This document shows, piece by piece, positions 22,660-32,869 of a stretch of 64,000 bases of DNA (its first letter is position 1; the number at the start of each line of letters is the position of its first letter). The stretch is from assembly GCF_024586455.1 (NCBI RefSeq), contig NC_065921.1, positions 44,786,574-44,850,573 of the forward strand, in the 5' to 3' direction. The DNA comes from Bactrocera neohumeralis (Eukaryota > Arthropoda > Insecta > Diptera > Tephritidae). Made by a program: the position numbers and the translations under genes. The notes under the pieces are model-generated. The model saw only the letters and a program-made list of their open reading frames with translations. It did not search any database and had not been told where the DNA came from.

Positions 22660-23620
22660 TTGGATTAATCTGGTAGACCAATAGGCCACCCATAGACTAG
22701 TTTGGTACAATGTCAGTGCTGCTATATGCCTAAGTAGTACAGATGAAGTCTGATTGAGCAGCTTTTGGAGCCCACCTTTTTTTCGTTTTACTCTGTTTTT
22801 GTTTTTCCTGGTCTCAAGTGTGGATATACAACATACATATTTCATCCATATTGTTATTTTAGCATTAAAACCATTGTTTTTAAAGATAACCCTTACCTTG
22901 CATTTACTCTGTGCTAATATGTCCCGTCATCGAAATTATTTAATCTTCACTTCTTCACCAATAAATCTATACACACTTACATATATTCGGGTGTGTTTGG
23001 TCTTTAGATTTGTACATACATATGTACATATACATATATAAAAGCTCATAAAATTACACAGAAATGTTTAAGACGTACATACATGGGCCAATCGCTACAC
23101 AAATTTAAAGCGCTTAACCTTTATTTTAGTGCTGATGGTCAGTCAGTAAACTTTATTTCATTTAATTAACATAGCCTCATGGTAATTTGGGAAATTTGGA
23201 GTAAGCAATATAAAAAATAATAATTTGCTCCATAACTGAATAGCCAGCCCTAATTTTTTACAAAGTAGTCAAAAGACAATTTTTTCTCAAATAATAAAAC
23301 CCAAATCGTCTATGAACATTACGCAGCTCTACTTTTTTCGTTTTAGAGATAGATATTAAATATTAATTTAAAGTCTCCTGCTTACGTAGGAAACCAGTTT
23401 CATTTCAACTTCGATTCGCGTAATAGCTGATGTCTTTGGGGTTTTTTGGTATTTCACTTAGCTTAATTATTATTCTAAAATAAATAGCAGTAGTGTTAGT
23501 AATACCAATTAAACACACCGTAGCAGACAGCCTTATGAGTTTCCAAACAACCCAATGAATTGATTGCAAGATTAAACGTCAGTGCTCGGAAACATACATA
23601 TGTATATGTACACACATAAA
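22660..23620. other. Intergenic, nothing recognised
   Basis: AT-rich, with a microsatellite near 23010-23040. Open frame 22754-23041 is hydrophobic low-complexity and overlaps the microsatellite, so it is not called. Confidence 0.45.
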
Positions 23621-23639
23621 TATATATTTATTTGCTAGC

Positions 23640-23990
23640 ATATAAGAGAACTAAAAATAAGGCAAAACCGCTTAGCCAAGATAAAAGACTTTACAACTTA
23701 ATTGAATGTAAATATTATGGTACTTTAGACACGAAAACTTTCAAACCCCCAGACACCGAATATGTGAATCAAAGTTCCAAGTGCGATTTTTTTCGAAAAT
23801 ATCGGTACATCGGTCCTAAGAGAAAGATTTTCGAACTTCCAATTTACTTTATACCGCATATATCGGCAAAAATCGGGTAAAAACTTGCTTAGACCTCATA
23901 TAACTTACAAAACTTTGCACTTGAAGCTATTTCCCTGGAAGAGTACAAAATGTTCGGCCTCACCCGTACTTAGCCCTTCCTTATTTGTTA
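23640..23990 (-). mobile_element. Helentron-like fragment
   Basis: Ends, on the minus strand, with the family start AAGGAAGGGCTAAGTACGGG followed by a damaged hairpin and ATTTTGTACTC. It matches the left end of the element at 18965. The interior resembles 27310-27500 (CCGAATATGTG and nearby words). The far end is not recognised, so the boundary at 23640 is approximate. Confidence 0.5.
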
Positions 23991-24232
23991 TTTTATCCAA
24001 TTATTATTGTAATTAGGGATGTCTGTGTCTAATACGTTCATTTAAAACTTAAAAAAAAAATCATTATCACATAAAATTTCTGTTTAAAAATTACACTCTG
24101 GAAAATGAGAGTCGACCAAGATGTACATCTATGTTCGTATTTGATTTAAAAGAATATGAAAAGTTTATTATACAAATTTAAATACAGAAGCTATAACTAT
24201 TCCCAAGAACTGTTCTATAGAATCCTATATAA

Positions 24233-24600
24233 TAACGGGTGATCCAAGTAGAAGTAATTTTTTCAATAGCCTCTTTTGACAGATCACGCGTGAGTCGTGT
24301 CAAGCTTTCATGTTATTTTTGTTCAATATTGTTTGGCATTTCTTCATGGAAAGACTTACGCTTGAACAACGTTTTCAAATCGTTCAGTTTAAGAATTGAA
24401 GCCGCTCGACCTTCCCAAGCGACATCGCTTTACTCTATGGGCTCTTTAAAAGTTGCAAGAAGATCCGATGTTTTCGAGCAAAAAGTTTCGAGCCAAAAGT
24501 TTCTGTGTTTTTTTTTTTTGTTTTGGAATCTAGTTTTTTTCATTGAAAGAGAAACTATCATTTTAGCTGCTTCGATTGCCAATAAAACGAAAAAGTGAAT
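24233..24600 (+). mobile_element. Mariner-like 5' end fragment
   Basis: Begins ACGGGTGATCCAAGTAGAAG and continues with a leader and first codons. The reading 'MERLTLEQRFQIVQ' can be followed from about 24347 (CATGGAAAGACTTACGCTTG), typical of a mariner lineage whose transposase starts near MxERLTPEQRxxIVQ. The frame decays after about 25 codons. TIR partner not found. Related coding sequence occurs at 30176-30340. Confidence 0.5.
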
Positions 24601-25680
24601 GCTAATTAAATTATTTGATTGAGCTCACTTGGAAATACCATTTTTTCTAAATTTTCCTTTACTATTTACTTCCAAACTAGTTCGTCAACTCAAAGAGTCT
24701 ACAATGTGTGTTAATGGAGTATATTTCGTTCAACAATGTTGCTTGGCAACTTTAATGGAGTTTCGCATTCGATTTTCATAGAAGCTAATCACTTACGGAA
24801 TTTCCCGGCATTTGAGCGAGAGGCTTTCAAATATATGTGTACATACAACTATATTCATATGTATATATGTATATTAAATCACTTTAAAACTAGTAATTTC
24901 CCAACACAGACATAGTATTTCAAGCCCTGCCGCTGAGTTTGGTTATTTCACTAATATTAGCTCCATGTAGGCGCATTCAGCATACTTTTAAGCTGCTAAA
25001 CTATTTATCGTGGTATTCCATAAGCGACCTTGAAAGTTTTGTATACATTGTCTCTAAATGAATCGCGGCATATACAAAGCAAACTTGCATATGTATGTAT
25101 ACGTATAGTAAATACTTATTGAAAATAAATCACATTTGCTCTTTCAGTGAGGCTTTTTCCCAATTTAACGCTGATTTTAGGCTTTTGTGGTTCCTTTGTG
25201 GACTTTTGCACGCTTATAAGCGGCATTACCCTTTTCCGCTTGCGTCAATCGATCAAAGAAACTAGTTTCAGCTCCTTTGTCACACGTTTTTTACTCATTT
25301 TTTATTGTTGTTGTTTATGCACTTAACCGCAAATGTTTGCACCATGTTGTTGTACAGTCATACCTGCTAATAATGCTGCTGGGGGTATGTGTGCTAAAGC
25401 GGCACAATATTTGCTTGATGGATTTCCCCAAAGACCTTAATTGGAGTTGAAGTATTTCACGTTGTTTATTGCATTAAAAATAAACTTATATTAAGATGTT
25501 ACAATTCTTAAGTTCACTTTATCCCATTTACGGATTTATGAGTAAGTACGTATGTACACAATCAGGTCATTCATCACATTCGGAGGCTTTTAAACTTTTA
25601 AGTTATTTTCATTCGCACTTATGTCCTCATTATTTGTTTATTAATTAGAATTATTATTGAATTTTATTCATATATTTTAT
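24601..25680. other. Intergenic, nothing recognised
   Basis: No coding region or repeat family beyond a short ATATGTAT microsatellite at about 24835-24875. Confidence 0.45.
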
Positions 25681-25684
25681 ATAA

Positions 25685-25847
25685 TAACGGGGTTTTTAAT
25701 AAGAGCGCCACCAAAGGTTTTTTTTAAATAAAACAACAATTGCCTAGGATATCAATGAAATTCTTTATTCACGCTATATTGATCATCATGAAAGAAATAC
25801 GGCCCAATGACGCCACCGACTCATAAAGCGCACCAAACCGTAATTTG
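25685..25847. mobile_element. Possible mariner-type end fragment
   Basis: Starts ACGGGGTTTTTAATAAGAGC and is cut off by the Helentron-like copy at 25848. The TAATAACGG context is shared with the start of the fragment at 24233. Assignment rests on the terminal-repeat-like start only. Confidence 0.3.
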
Positions 25848-26924
25848 TATACTCTCGCAACAAAGTTGTCAAAGAGAGTATTATAGTTTTGTTCACATAA
25901 CGATTGTTTGTAAGTCCTAAAACTAAAAGAGTCAGATATAGGGTTATGTATACCTGATAACGTTCAGGGTGACGAGTAGAGTTGAAATCCGGATGTCTGT
26001 CTGTCCGTCCGTCTGTCCGTCCGTCCGTGCAAGCTGTAACTTGAGTAAAAATTGAGATATCATGATGAAACTTGGTACACGTATTTCTTGGCTCCATAAG
26101 AAGGTTAAGTTCGAAGATGGGCAAAATCAGCCCACTGCCACGCCCACAAAATGGCGAAAACCGAAAACCTATAAAGTGTCATAACTAAGCCATAAATAAA
26201 GATATTAAAGTGAAATTTGGCACAAAGGATCGCATTAGGAAGGGGCATATTTGGACGTAATTTTTTTGTAAAAGTGGGCGTGGTCCCGCCCCCTACTAAG
26301 TTTTTTGTACATATCTCGGAAACTACTATAGCTATGTCAACCAAACTCTACAGAGTCGTTTTCTTCAGGCATTTCCATATACAGTTCAAAAATGGAAGAA
26401 ATCGGACAATAACCACGCCCGCCTCCCATACAAAGGTTATGTTGAAAATCTCTAAAAGTGCGTTAACCGGCTAACAAAAAACGTCAGAAACACTAAATTT
26501 TACGGAAGAAATGGCAGAATGAAGCTGCACCCAGGCTTTTTTTTTAAAAATTGAAAATGGGCGTGGCCTCGCCCACTTATGGACCAAAAACCATATCTCA
26601 GGAACTACTAGACCGATTTCAATGAAATTCGGTATATAATATTTTCTTAACACCCTGATAACATGTACGAAATATGGGTGAAATCGGTTCACAACCACGC
26701 CTTCTTCCAATATAACGCTATTTTGAATTCCATCTGATGCCTTTTCTGCATAATACGAGTATATACATTAGGAACCAATGATGATAGCGGAATAAAACTT
26801 TACAAAAATACGGTATTTGAAAAATATGTAAATGACGTATAATGAAATCTCGATTATCACTTTATCATGCGAGAGTATAAAATGTTCGGTGACACCCGAA
26901 CTTAGCCCTTCCTTACTTGTTTTC
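25848..26924 (-). mobile_element. Helentron-like element, family 2, copy B
   Basis: Inverted near-identical copy of 18965-20040. It shows the same end hairpins (TTCGGGTGTCACCGAA on minus near 26885-26900; TACTCTC/GAGAGTA pair near 25850-25885), the same GGGCGTGG blocks and a GTCY microsatellite at 25991-26029. Differences from copy A are scattered substitutions and small indels. No coding capacity. Confidence 0.7.
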
Positions 26925-26989
26925 CTAACAAAACTCGGAGCAGAGTAGAGCACATACTTTACATTGTTATGCTAAGGCTATGCTGTGGC

Positions 26990-28475
26990 TCCCGACAAAG
27001 TGAGAGCGGTAGCAAGAGTAAAATGAAATGCTACGAGAGTAGCGTAGTTTTTCAAACGCTGGATGAAACCCCATATCTCGGAACCTGCCCGACCGCTTTT
27101 AATCTAATACGATAGGTAACATTGACTTGTTCTCCTGACACTACTACAATACAGCGTGAAAATATGCGATATCAGACTACAATCACGCCTACTTCCATAT
27201 AACATAATTTTATATTTTATTTAATTCTTTTACTTTCCAGTATACAAATGAAGCATCAATGAATGTATCGGGATAAAAGTTTGCATAGTGCCTCTGAGTT
27301 CTGCCATCTTATGACTAAAAATTGTCCAAATCAAACCAAAATTGTTCAAGCCCTTATATACCGAATATGTGGACCCCAGTTGCTATTACGAACTTTTTAT
27401 TGAAAATATAGGTAAATCTGTTAGATTTATTATAGAAATTCGGAGAGAATCTATTTCTGATAATATTATGGTAAACCAAAAATATGTTGAGTCGGGTCTT
27501 GTATTTATTGCAGGGTTTGTCCGGAAAGTAATAGGACTCAACCGATTAAAAAAAAATTGTTTAAAACTTTCAAAATAGGCTCCTTCTATGCAGCTCTGCC
27601 AGCGCTAATTTCAATCATTGAAGGCGTCACGGAAGGCATTCTCCGGAATAGCTTTGAGAGCCGAAGTGCATGCTGCTTAGATCCCCCTTCATCGGACTTT
27701 TCAGGCAAAAAAAACCAAAAAAAGTCCGGGGGGCTATGTCTGGGCTATAGGGCGGTTGCGAAAGCGCTGGGATGCCGAGACGTTCTTGTGGTGCAACTTC
27801 CAATCGGCTGCGATGTCTTGTCGAACCCGATTGACCCTTCGTTTGAATCTCTTGAGGATTCCCACGTAAAACTTGGCGTTGACGGTTTGTCCAGGAAGGA
27901 CAAACTCATGGTGAATGATGCCTTTGATGTCAAAAAAGACAATGAGCATCGTTTTCACTTTGGATTTGCGGTCTTCATCAGCGACGATCCAAAAAGGCCT
28001 GGTGCCACTGAAACACACAACTTCTTTCTAAAGCAACATCTGGGTAAGCCTGCTTGATCGTATCAAAAATTTCTGTCGTATACTGAGTTTTACACAGAAT
28101 TTAATCGCTTACCTCTGCTCTAACGAACGCTGCATTTTCGGCTTGCACCACTCAGAGAAACACGTCGCGCGAAAATGTTTGTCCTGACCCTCCAGGTGCT
28201 CGGAGACAACTGACCACCCGCTCAATCGTTAGCTAGGAACGCACTCTACTGAATTTAGTCGGTGCGTGTACACTCCGAAGTACAGTCGAAGTACTTTCCG
28301 GACAAACCCTGTATACCTACATACACATATGTGAGTTATCTTAATAAAAATGAGGGCGGTTCATCTTTGTGCCAAAAATCACCTAAATGTATTTCCCTGG
28401 CTTTGAACCTGACAAGTTACAAGAGTATCAAATGTTCGATTACACTCGAACTTAGCCCTTCCTTAGTTTTTTTCA
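26990..28475 (-). mobile_element. Helentron-like element split by a mariner insertion
   Basis: The outer parts 26990-27510 and 28312-28475 together look like one element. On the minus strand it begins AAGGAAGGGCTAAGTTCGAG with the hairpin TTCGAGTGTAATCGAA (28430-28470) and has interior words shared with 23640-23990. It is interrupted by the element at 27511-28311. The left boundary is approximate. Confidence 0.5.
27511..28311 (-). mobile_element. Internally deleted mariner (SETMAR-type lineage)
   Basis: Inverted ends: CAGGGTTTGTCCGGAAAGTA at 27511-27530 and its inverse at 28292-28311. On the minus strand the N-terminus reads MQRSLEQR and IKFCVKL near 28130-28070. It jumps to RKSKVKTMLIVFFDIKGIIH and GQTVNAKFYVGILKR (27945-27850), then WKLHHKNVSAS (the family has HHDNAPAH, so the second Asp is Asn/Lys-damaged) and a broken PYSPDIAPPDFF-like end with a frameshift. 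The central coding part, including the first catalytic Asp, is missing, so this is a deletion derivative of about 0.8 kb. The window's first 79 bases belong to another copy. Confidence 0.75.
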
Positions 28476-28479
28476 TTAA

Positions 28480-29880
28480 AATTGTATTATTCTTAACTAA
28501 TCAAAAATATTTAAGCAGTCATAGACTAACTTGAAAAACAAATATTTTGTCATTAAATTACTGTTAATGCATTTGACGTAAATTCTGACCTTAGTAAAAG
28601 ACAAAAGTAATGAAAAAGCTTATGCACTCGAACTATACATCACGCAGCTTACTCACGTAGTACTTATTAAACGAAGCACGAAATTCTTCTGCCTTCACGA
28701 ATTCACCAAGCTTGAGGAAAGAAAAAATTATATGAATAAAATAATTAATGGAACCAATTGAGTGCGTACAATAGGGCAAACAAACAAAATAAATAAAGTT
28801 TCACAATTAAAATTTTGCATTCTTTGAAGTGTTTACGAATATTTTGGCAATTGGTTTCAAAGTATGCCATTCTTGTGGATTTGTATTTACATACATACAT
28901 ATGTATGTTTGTTGCCTAATTCATATTTGGCTACGTCAATGGTGCTAATTTAGACGAGAAGTTTACACAGATGTGCATTCAAAACAAATAATCGTATTTT
29001 TTCTGAACATATAATTTTTATATATACTTACGTTCAAACTTATGTACGTGTGGTCGTTTAGTTTTGATTACATGCATACTGGCATGCCGAAGCGTGCGCT
29101 TTTGCTGTAGCAACAAATAGCCGCTTCGCAACAAACAAAGCCGAAACTCAATGGGCTTTTACGCGGAAGTCACACTAACGGCGCTCCACCGATTTTTGTT
29201 TTTTTTTTAAGCGAGAAATTAGCAATTATTTGTTATATTATTATCTCCATATTATTTTGAAGTTAACTTATTTTTTATATTTTATTTACATTGTTATTAG
29301 AATGTTGTTTTGGTTTTATGTAAAATTCTTATGAAAAATATTTGCACAGAATACATAAGTATAAACCAAAAAACAATAAACAAACTTAATCCTCAAAAAA
29401 AATGGAAAATATCCAAAAAGAAAAAAAATAGTTTTTATTTTCGTTACTGCAATCAATACAATAAATTTACCTATCGCACTATTACAGCAAATATCACGCT
29501 ACATTAATTATACCTTCATAATCGAAACAAACAGATTTAACGAACCACAGTATTTTGGCGAAAAGCAATCGATCGCAGCTGACCGCTCGAGCACGTGCTT
29601 GGCACACCGGTTCCACAATCCCACAATATATTCGTAATGCTCACAAAAACATAAACACTTATGGCGTTTTATTTTTACTACATAAGTATGACAGTCTATT
29701 TTTAGACTCACAATTTTTATAGCAATAAGCTGACAGCTCAATTTTATATTTATATTTTTATTTATTTATTTGTGCTATTTTTAGCTCTCATTATAATAAT
29801 TATTAGTTAAATTTTTTGCGTGGTCGCCATATTGATTTTTTAAACTTCTTCATGTATGATTGTATTAAAGGTACAGGTTC
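28480..29880. other. Intergenic, nothing recognised
   Basis: AT-rich sequence with a short CATACATATGTATG palindrome near 28893-28910. No gene or RNA recognised. Confidence 0.5.
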
Positions 29881-29884
29881 ATAT

Positions 29885-29990
29885 ATTCATTATACCCTAA
29901 ACCGGGTTTATTAAATTTGCCAAGAAGTTTGTAACACTCACGTCTCCACGCCCTATAAAGTACATACATATGTATGTACATATGTACATA
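29885..29990 (-). mobile_element. Tail of a family 1 Helentron-like element
   Basis: On the minus strand CCTATAGGG-like, GTGTTACAAACTT and the terminal GGTATAAT words match the last about 100 bp of the element at 17268-18178. The remainder of the element is not present. Confidence 0.45.
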
Positions 29991-30115
29991 CAAACAAGAA
30001 AATAAGAAAAGTCCATATTAAAAACAAAAACCCATAAAAAAAGTAATGCCCCAAAATAAATGTATAATTATTGGCTCTTTCAGTAAGATTAATTTGAACT
30101 AAAAATAAAAACAAA

Positions 30116-30960
30116 AAGTAATGAAGGGCAAAGTTCGAGTGCAACTAAACGTTTTATACCCTTGCAACTTGTAAGGATTTAGGCCAAAACCTTTTCGCAA
30201 AATTCGCCACAATGACGTCACAGAGATGCTCAACACTCGAGAACGATGTGTGAGAGACTGATTTAGGTCTTCCTCAATTGCTGCGCTAACGACAGCAATA
30301 TTCTCGAGACTATGTACACTTCTTTGTCTCACTGGCACAGAAACATTTTAGACTCTCAATTGTTGATCTGACAGGTCTTCAAGTTGAGACCATTAACTTC
30401 GAATTTCGGAAGTAAATTTTAATAATTTCGACTCGTTGTTGAATCGTATATTTTTCCATGATAAAATGGCAAACATTACTGAAGATAAATGTCAAAAGAA
30501 CGGAAAAAATATGGCGTGGTTTGCTGCCCCTATCGTCCCTATCCTTTTGAAAACACCCTCTACCATATATATGTAATTCATATAGTGACAGAGATATTCC
30601 GCATAAGGTTTGTTGGAAACACGAAAATCATTATAAGTATGTAGTATACATACATTATACTTAAAAAAAATGTTCCCTAGGCTTCATTAAGATACCTGAG
30701 ATACAATTACCAATCATATGGAGCAAAGTCAACTGGATGTTCGAAAATCCTGGTAATAGTTATATAAGGGGTAGGTCAAGTTTTCGCCCAATTTCATCTA
30801 TTTTAGGCACAAAGATACAGTGTTATGAGTAAAACACTCTATTTCATTGAGATAACTACTATATTGGCCGAAATATGCGGAAGTTTGAAAATCTTTGTAT
30901 TAGGTATATGGGGGCTCAGGGAAGTATTGACCCGATTCAACCCGGAAAAATAATGTACTG
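30116..30960 (+). mobile_element. Helentron-like element interrupted by mariner-type sequence
   Basis: 30116-30175 reads GTAATGAAGGGCAAAGTTCG followed by ACGTTTTATACCCTTGCAA, the start of a Helentron-like element with a weakened hairpin. It stops abruptly at mariner coding sequence (30176-30340). After about 30540 the sequence again looks like Helentron-like interior (GGTTTGTTGGAAAC, ATTTTAGGCACAAAGATACA) to about 30960. The nesting is inferred from this order; outer boundaries are approximate. Confidence 0.4.
30176..30535 (-). pseudogene. Mariner transposase N-terminal remnant
   Basis: The minus strand from 30338 reads RQRSVHSLENIAVVSAAIEE, then SLTHRSRVLSISVTSLWRIL and RKGFGLNPYKLQ, the end of the second helix-turn-helix of a mariner lineage ('RRSQxLGISxTSLWRILRKDLGLHPYKIQ'). 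The catalytic half is missing. The upstream part (30340-30535) shows only short family-like words. Dead fragment. Confidence 0.6.
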
Positions 30961-30963
30961 TAA

Positions 30964-31122
30964 GAGTCCAAAATAATAGCTAATATCATGACTATTCTAT
31001 ATTATCCGCAACAAATCAAACAACAGATCTACGCCTGGAAGGAGATTCGACTCGACTATGGCCATAAAAAAACTTCGCTGAAAAAATTAATGGACACCTT
31101 AGTCCAAGAGAAGAAGTCCTAG
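30964..31122 (+). other. Short orphan open frame, possible terminal exon
   Basis: Plus-strand frame of 52 codons starting after a possible AG acceptor and ending TAG at 31120-31122. It encodes a compact charged stretch including QQIYAWKEIRLDYGHKKTSL and LKKLMDTLVQEKKS. This composition looks more protein-like than the surrounding AT-rich DNA. There is an internal ATG at 30988. I do not recognise the family. It could be a last exon of an upstream plus-strand gene, a transposon piece, or chance. It lies 260 bp before the first visible Etfbkmt exon but ends in a stop, so it cannot be that gene's coding 5' exon in this frame. Confidence 0.25.
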
Positions 31123-31381
31123 TTAGAAATTAGTTAGTAATCATTAGATATATTAATTGAATGTGATTCTAAGTATCTGTATACAAAAGTGTTATTTTGT
31201 TGAGTTTCATTTGAAAAACGTTCAAAATAGGCAATCATTTTTTTTAGAGTGAAGTGATACACTAAATATTTCCCAAATAAAATTTGAGCTCAAGCGCCGA
31301 ACCGGCTTACTAATATGCTAACAGCTAGTATCAAAAATATTATATCATTATATTTATTTGTAAACCTTAACATATTTCTAG

Positions 31382-32331
31382 AGCAAATCTTAAAGACATC
31401 GAACGCGTTATACTACAAGAGACGAAAATTTCACGAGATCATTTAACGCCAGAGATAGCGCTCCATCTCATAACACCAGAATGTCGGCTCTTTCATGAAC
31501 CAGTACCCAATGTAAATGTCACGAAGTTGTTCAAAGACGACCCCTTTTGGGCATTCTACTGGCCTGGTGGACAGGCTATCAGTCGGTTGGTTTGCCACAA
31601 AGTTAATTTTACAAAGCTTCGAAAATAATATCATAATATCTTCTACTTTAACAGTTACGTACTGGATAATCCCTCCTTGGTGGCTGGCAAGTCGGTGCTG
31701 GATGTGGGCAGCGGTTGTGGGGCCAGCGCCGTGGCTGCGCTAATGCACCAAGCAAAATATGTTGTGGCAAATGACATCGATGAAGGTAAACATTTAAATT
31801 TCATTTGAAATTTGGACATAAAATTTTAAATGTAAAACAAAAATATTACTGGAGATGCCGGGGATCGAACCCGGGGCCTTTCACATGCAAAGCGAACGCT
31901 CTACCACTGAGCTACATCCCCTCACATTTAAAAATTGCCTAAGTCTGAATTTATACACACATACTCTATTTGTATCGTATCTTTTAGCGGCTGGCTGTGC
32001 TGTTGTACTGAACGCTCAGTTGAATGCGGTAGACCTGAAACACTTACATATTTCTACGGAAAATTTAATAAAAGCGTCACAATTGGTACAGGAAGACCTA
32101 ATTTTGTTGGGTGATGTTTTTTACGACGAAGAATTCGCCGCTGTTTTGCAGCCTTGGCTACAAAAACTACGTAAGGCGGGAAAACAGATACTTGTTGGTG
32201 ATCCCGGACGGCATGGCTTGACAGCGAACAGACGGCAGCATATGAGACGTTTAGCCAAATACGAATTGACGGAAAGTGGCTGCATTGAGAATAATGGTTT
32301 TCGCTTTGTTAATGTTTGGGAATTAAGATAG
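31382..32331 (+). CDS. Etfbkmt: ETFB-type mitochondrial lysine methyltransferase (METTL20 family), 5' exon missing
   Basis: Three exons, 31382-31585, 31655-31785 and 31988-32331, join with consistent GT-AG phases to give 226 codons including the stop. Motifs in order: SRDHLTPEIALHLITPECRL, then DPFWAFYWPGGQAISR (family WAxYWPGGQAxxR), then the SAM-binding motif SVLDVGSGCGASAVAAL, then VVANDIDE, LLGDVFYDEEFA and ILVGDPGRHGL. This is the class I methyltransferase that methylates lysines of the electron-transfer flavoprotein beta subunit in mitochondria in vertebrates; substrate here is inferred. The human protein is 262 residues, so only about 35 N-terminal residues (mitochondrial targeting) are missing. 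The first exon base is a third codon position after TTTCTAG, so an upstream exon must exist but I could not place it. The last intron holds an antisense tRNA-Ala gene. Confidence 0.85.
31851..31921 (-). tRNA. tRNA-Ala-TGC: tRNA-Ala (anticodon TGC), inside Etfbkmt intron
   Basis: 71 nt on the minus strand, starting GGGGATGTAGCTCAGTGGTA. Acceptor GGGGATG pairs with CATCTCC (one G-U). The D-arm is GCTC/GAGC. The anticodon stem TTCGC/GTGAA encloses the loop TTTGCAT, giving anticodon TGC. The T-arm CCGGG/CCCGG encloses TTCGATC. A box TAGCTCAGTGG and B box GGTTCGATCCC are both present. A run of five T (plus 31839-31843) follows the 3' end as a Pol III terminator. It lies within intron 31786-31987 of the methyltransferase gene, transcribed in the opposite direction. 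Identical to 32522-32592. Confidence 0.95.
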
Positions 32332-32521
32332 TAATGATTCCAATTATTATTAAAAATTTAATGTGAACATAAAAAAATATTGTATATTATAAATAATTGT
32401 TTATTAAAAAACTGTATTCACTATAAAATTTCTAACAGTATTAAAAAAGATTATTTTAATAGTCTTAATAATACAAAAATGGATCTAAAAATTAGAAACT
32501 GAAAAAACCAAAAAATTAATT
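32332..32521. other. 3' flank of Etfbkmt
   Basis: AT-rich sequence after the stop codon with candidate ATTAAA hexamers near 32402 but no clear AATAAA. It ends at the tRNA terminator: six A (plus) at 32510-32515, six T on the tRNA strand. Confidence 0.4.
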
Positions 32522-32592
32522 GGAGATGCCGGGGATCGAACCCGGGGCCTTTCACATGCAAAGCGAACGCTCTACCACTGAGCTACATCCCC
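32522..32592 (-). tRNA. tRNA-Ala-TGC: tRNA-Ala (anticodon TGC), second copy
   Basis: Base-for-base identical over all 71 positions to the copy at 31851-31921. Same strand, 600 bp downstream of the methyltransferase intron copy in window order. Terminator of six T just past the 3' end. Identity extends for about five bases into the 5' flank (CTCAC in plus orientation), with weak similarity beyond, which suggests a local duplication. Confidence 0.95.
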
Positions 32593-32869
32593 TCACAAAA
32601 ATTAATTGCCCAATGACTAAGTTCACGCCACGTCCAGAGTTCTTACGCACAAATTAGCTCAATTTAATGCATGCCTAAAATAACGGGCCGAACAAATTAA
32701 ATACTCGTTATGCTTATGTTACCTATTAAACGCCAATAACTTTGTTCATTCGGTTGTCATGTTGAATTTTTAATTACATGTCAGCTGAAAGCACGAGTTA
32801 AGCACATCGTGGAGTTTCTATGTAGACATGTATTGGCATAAAAGTACAAAAAACGAATACACGAGTTTA

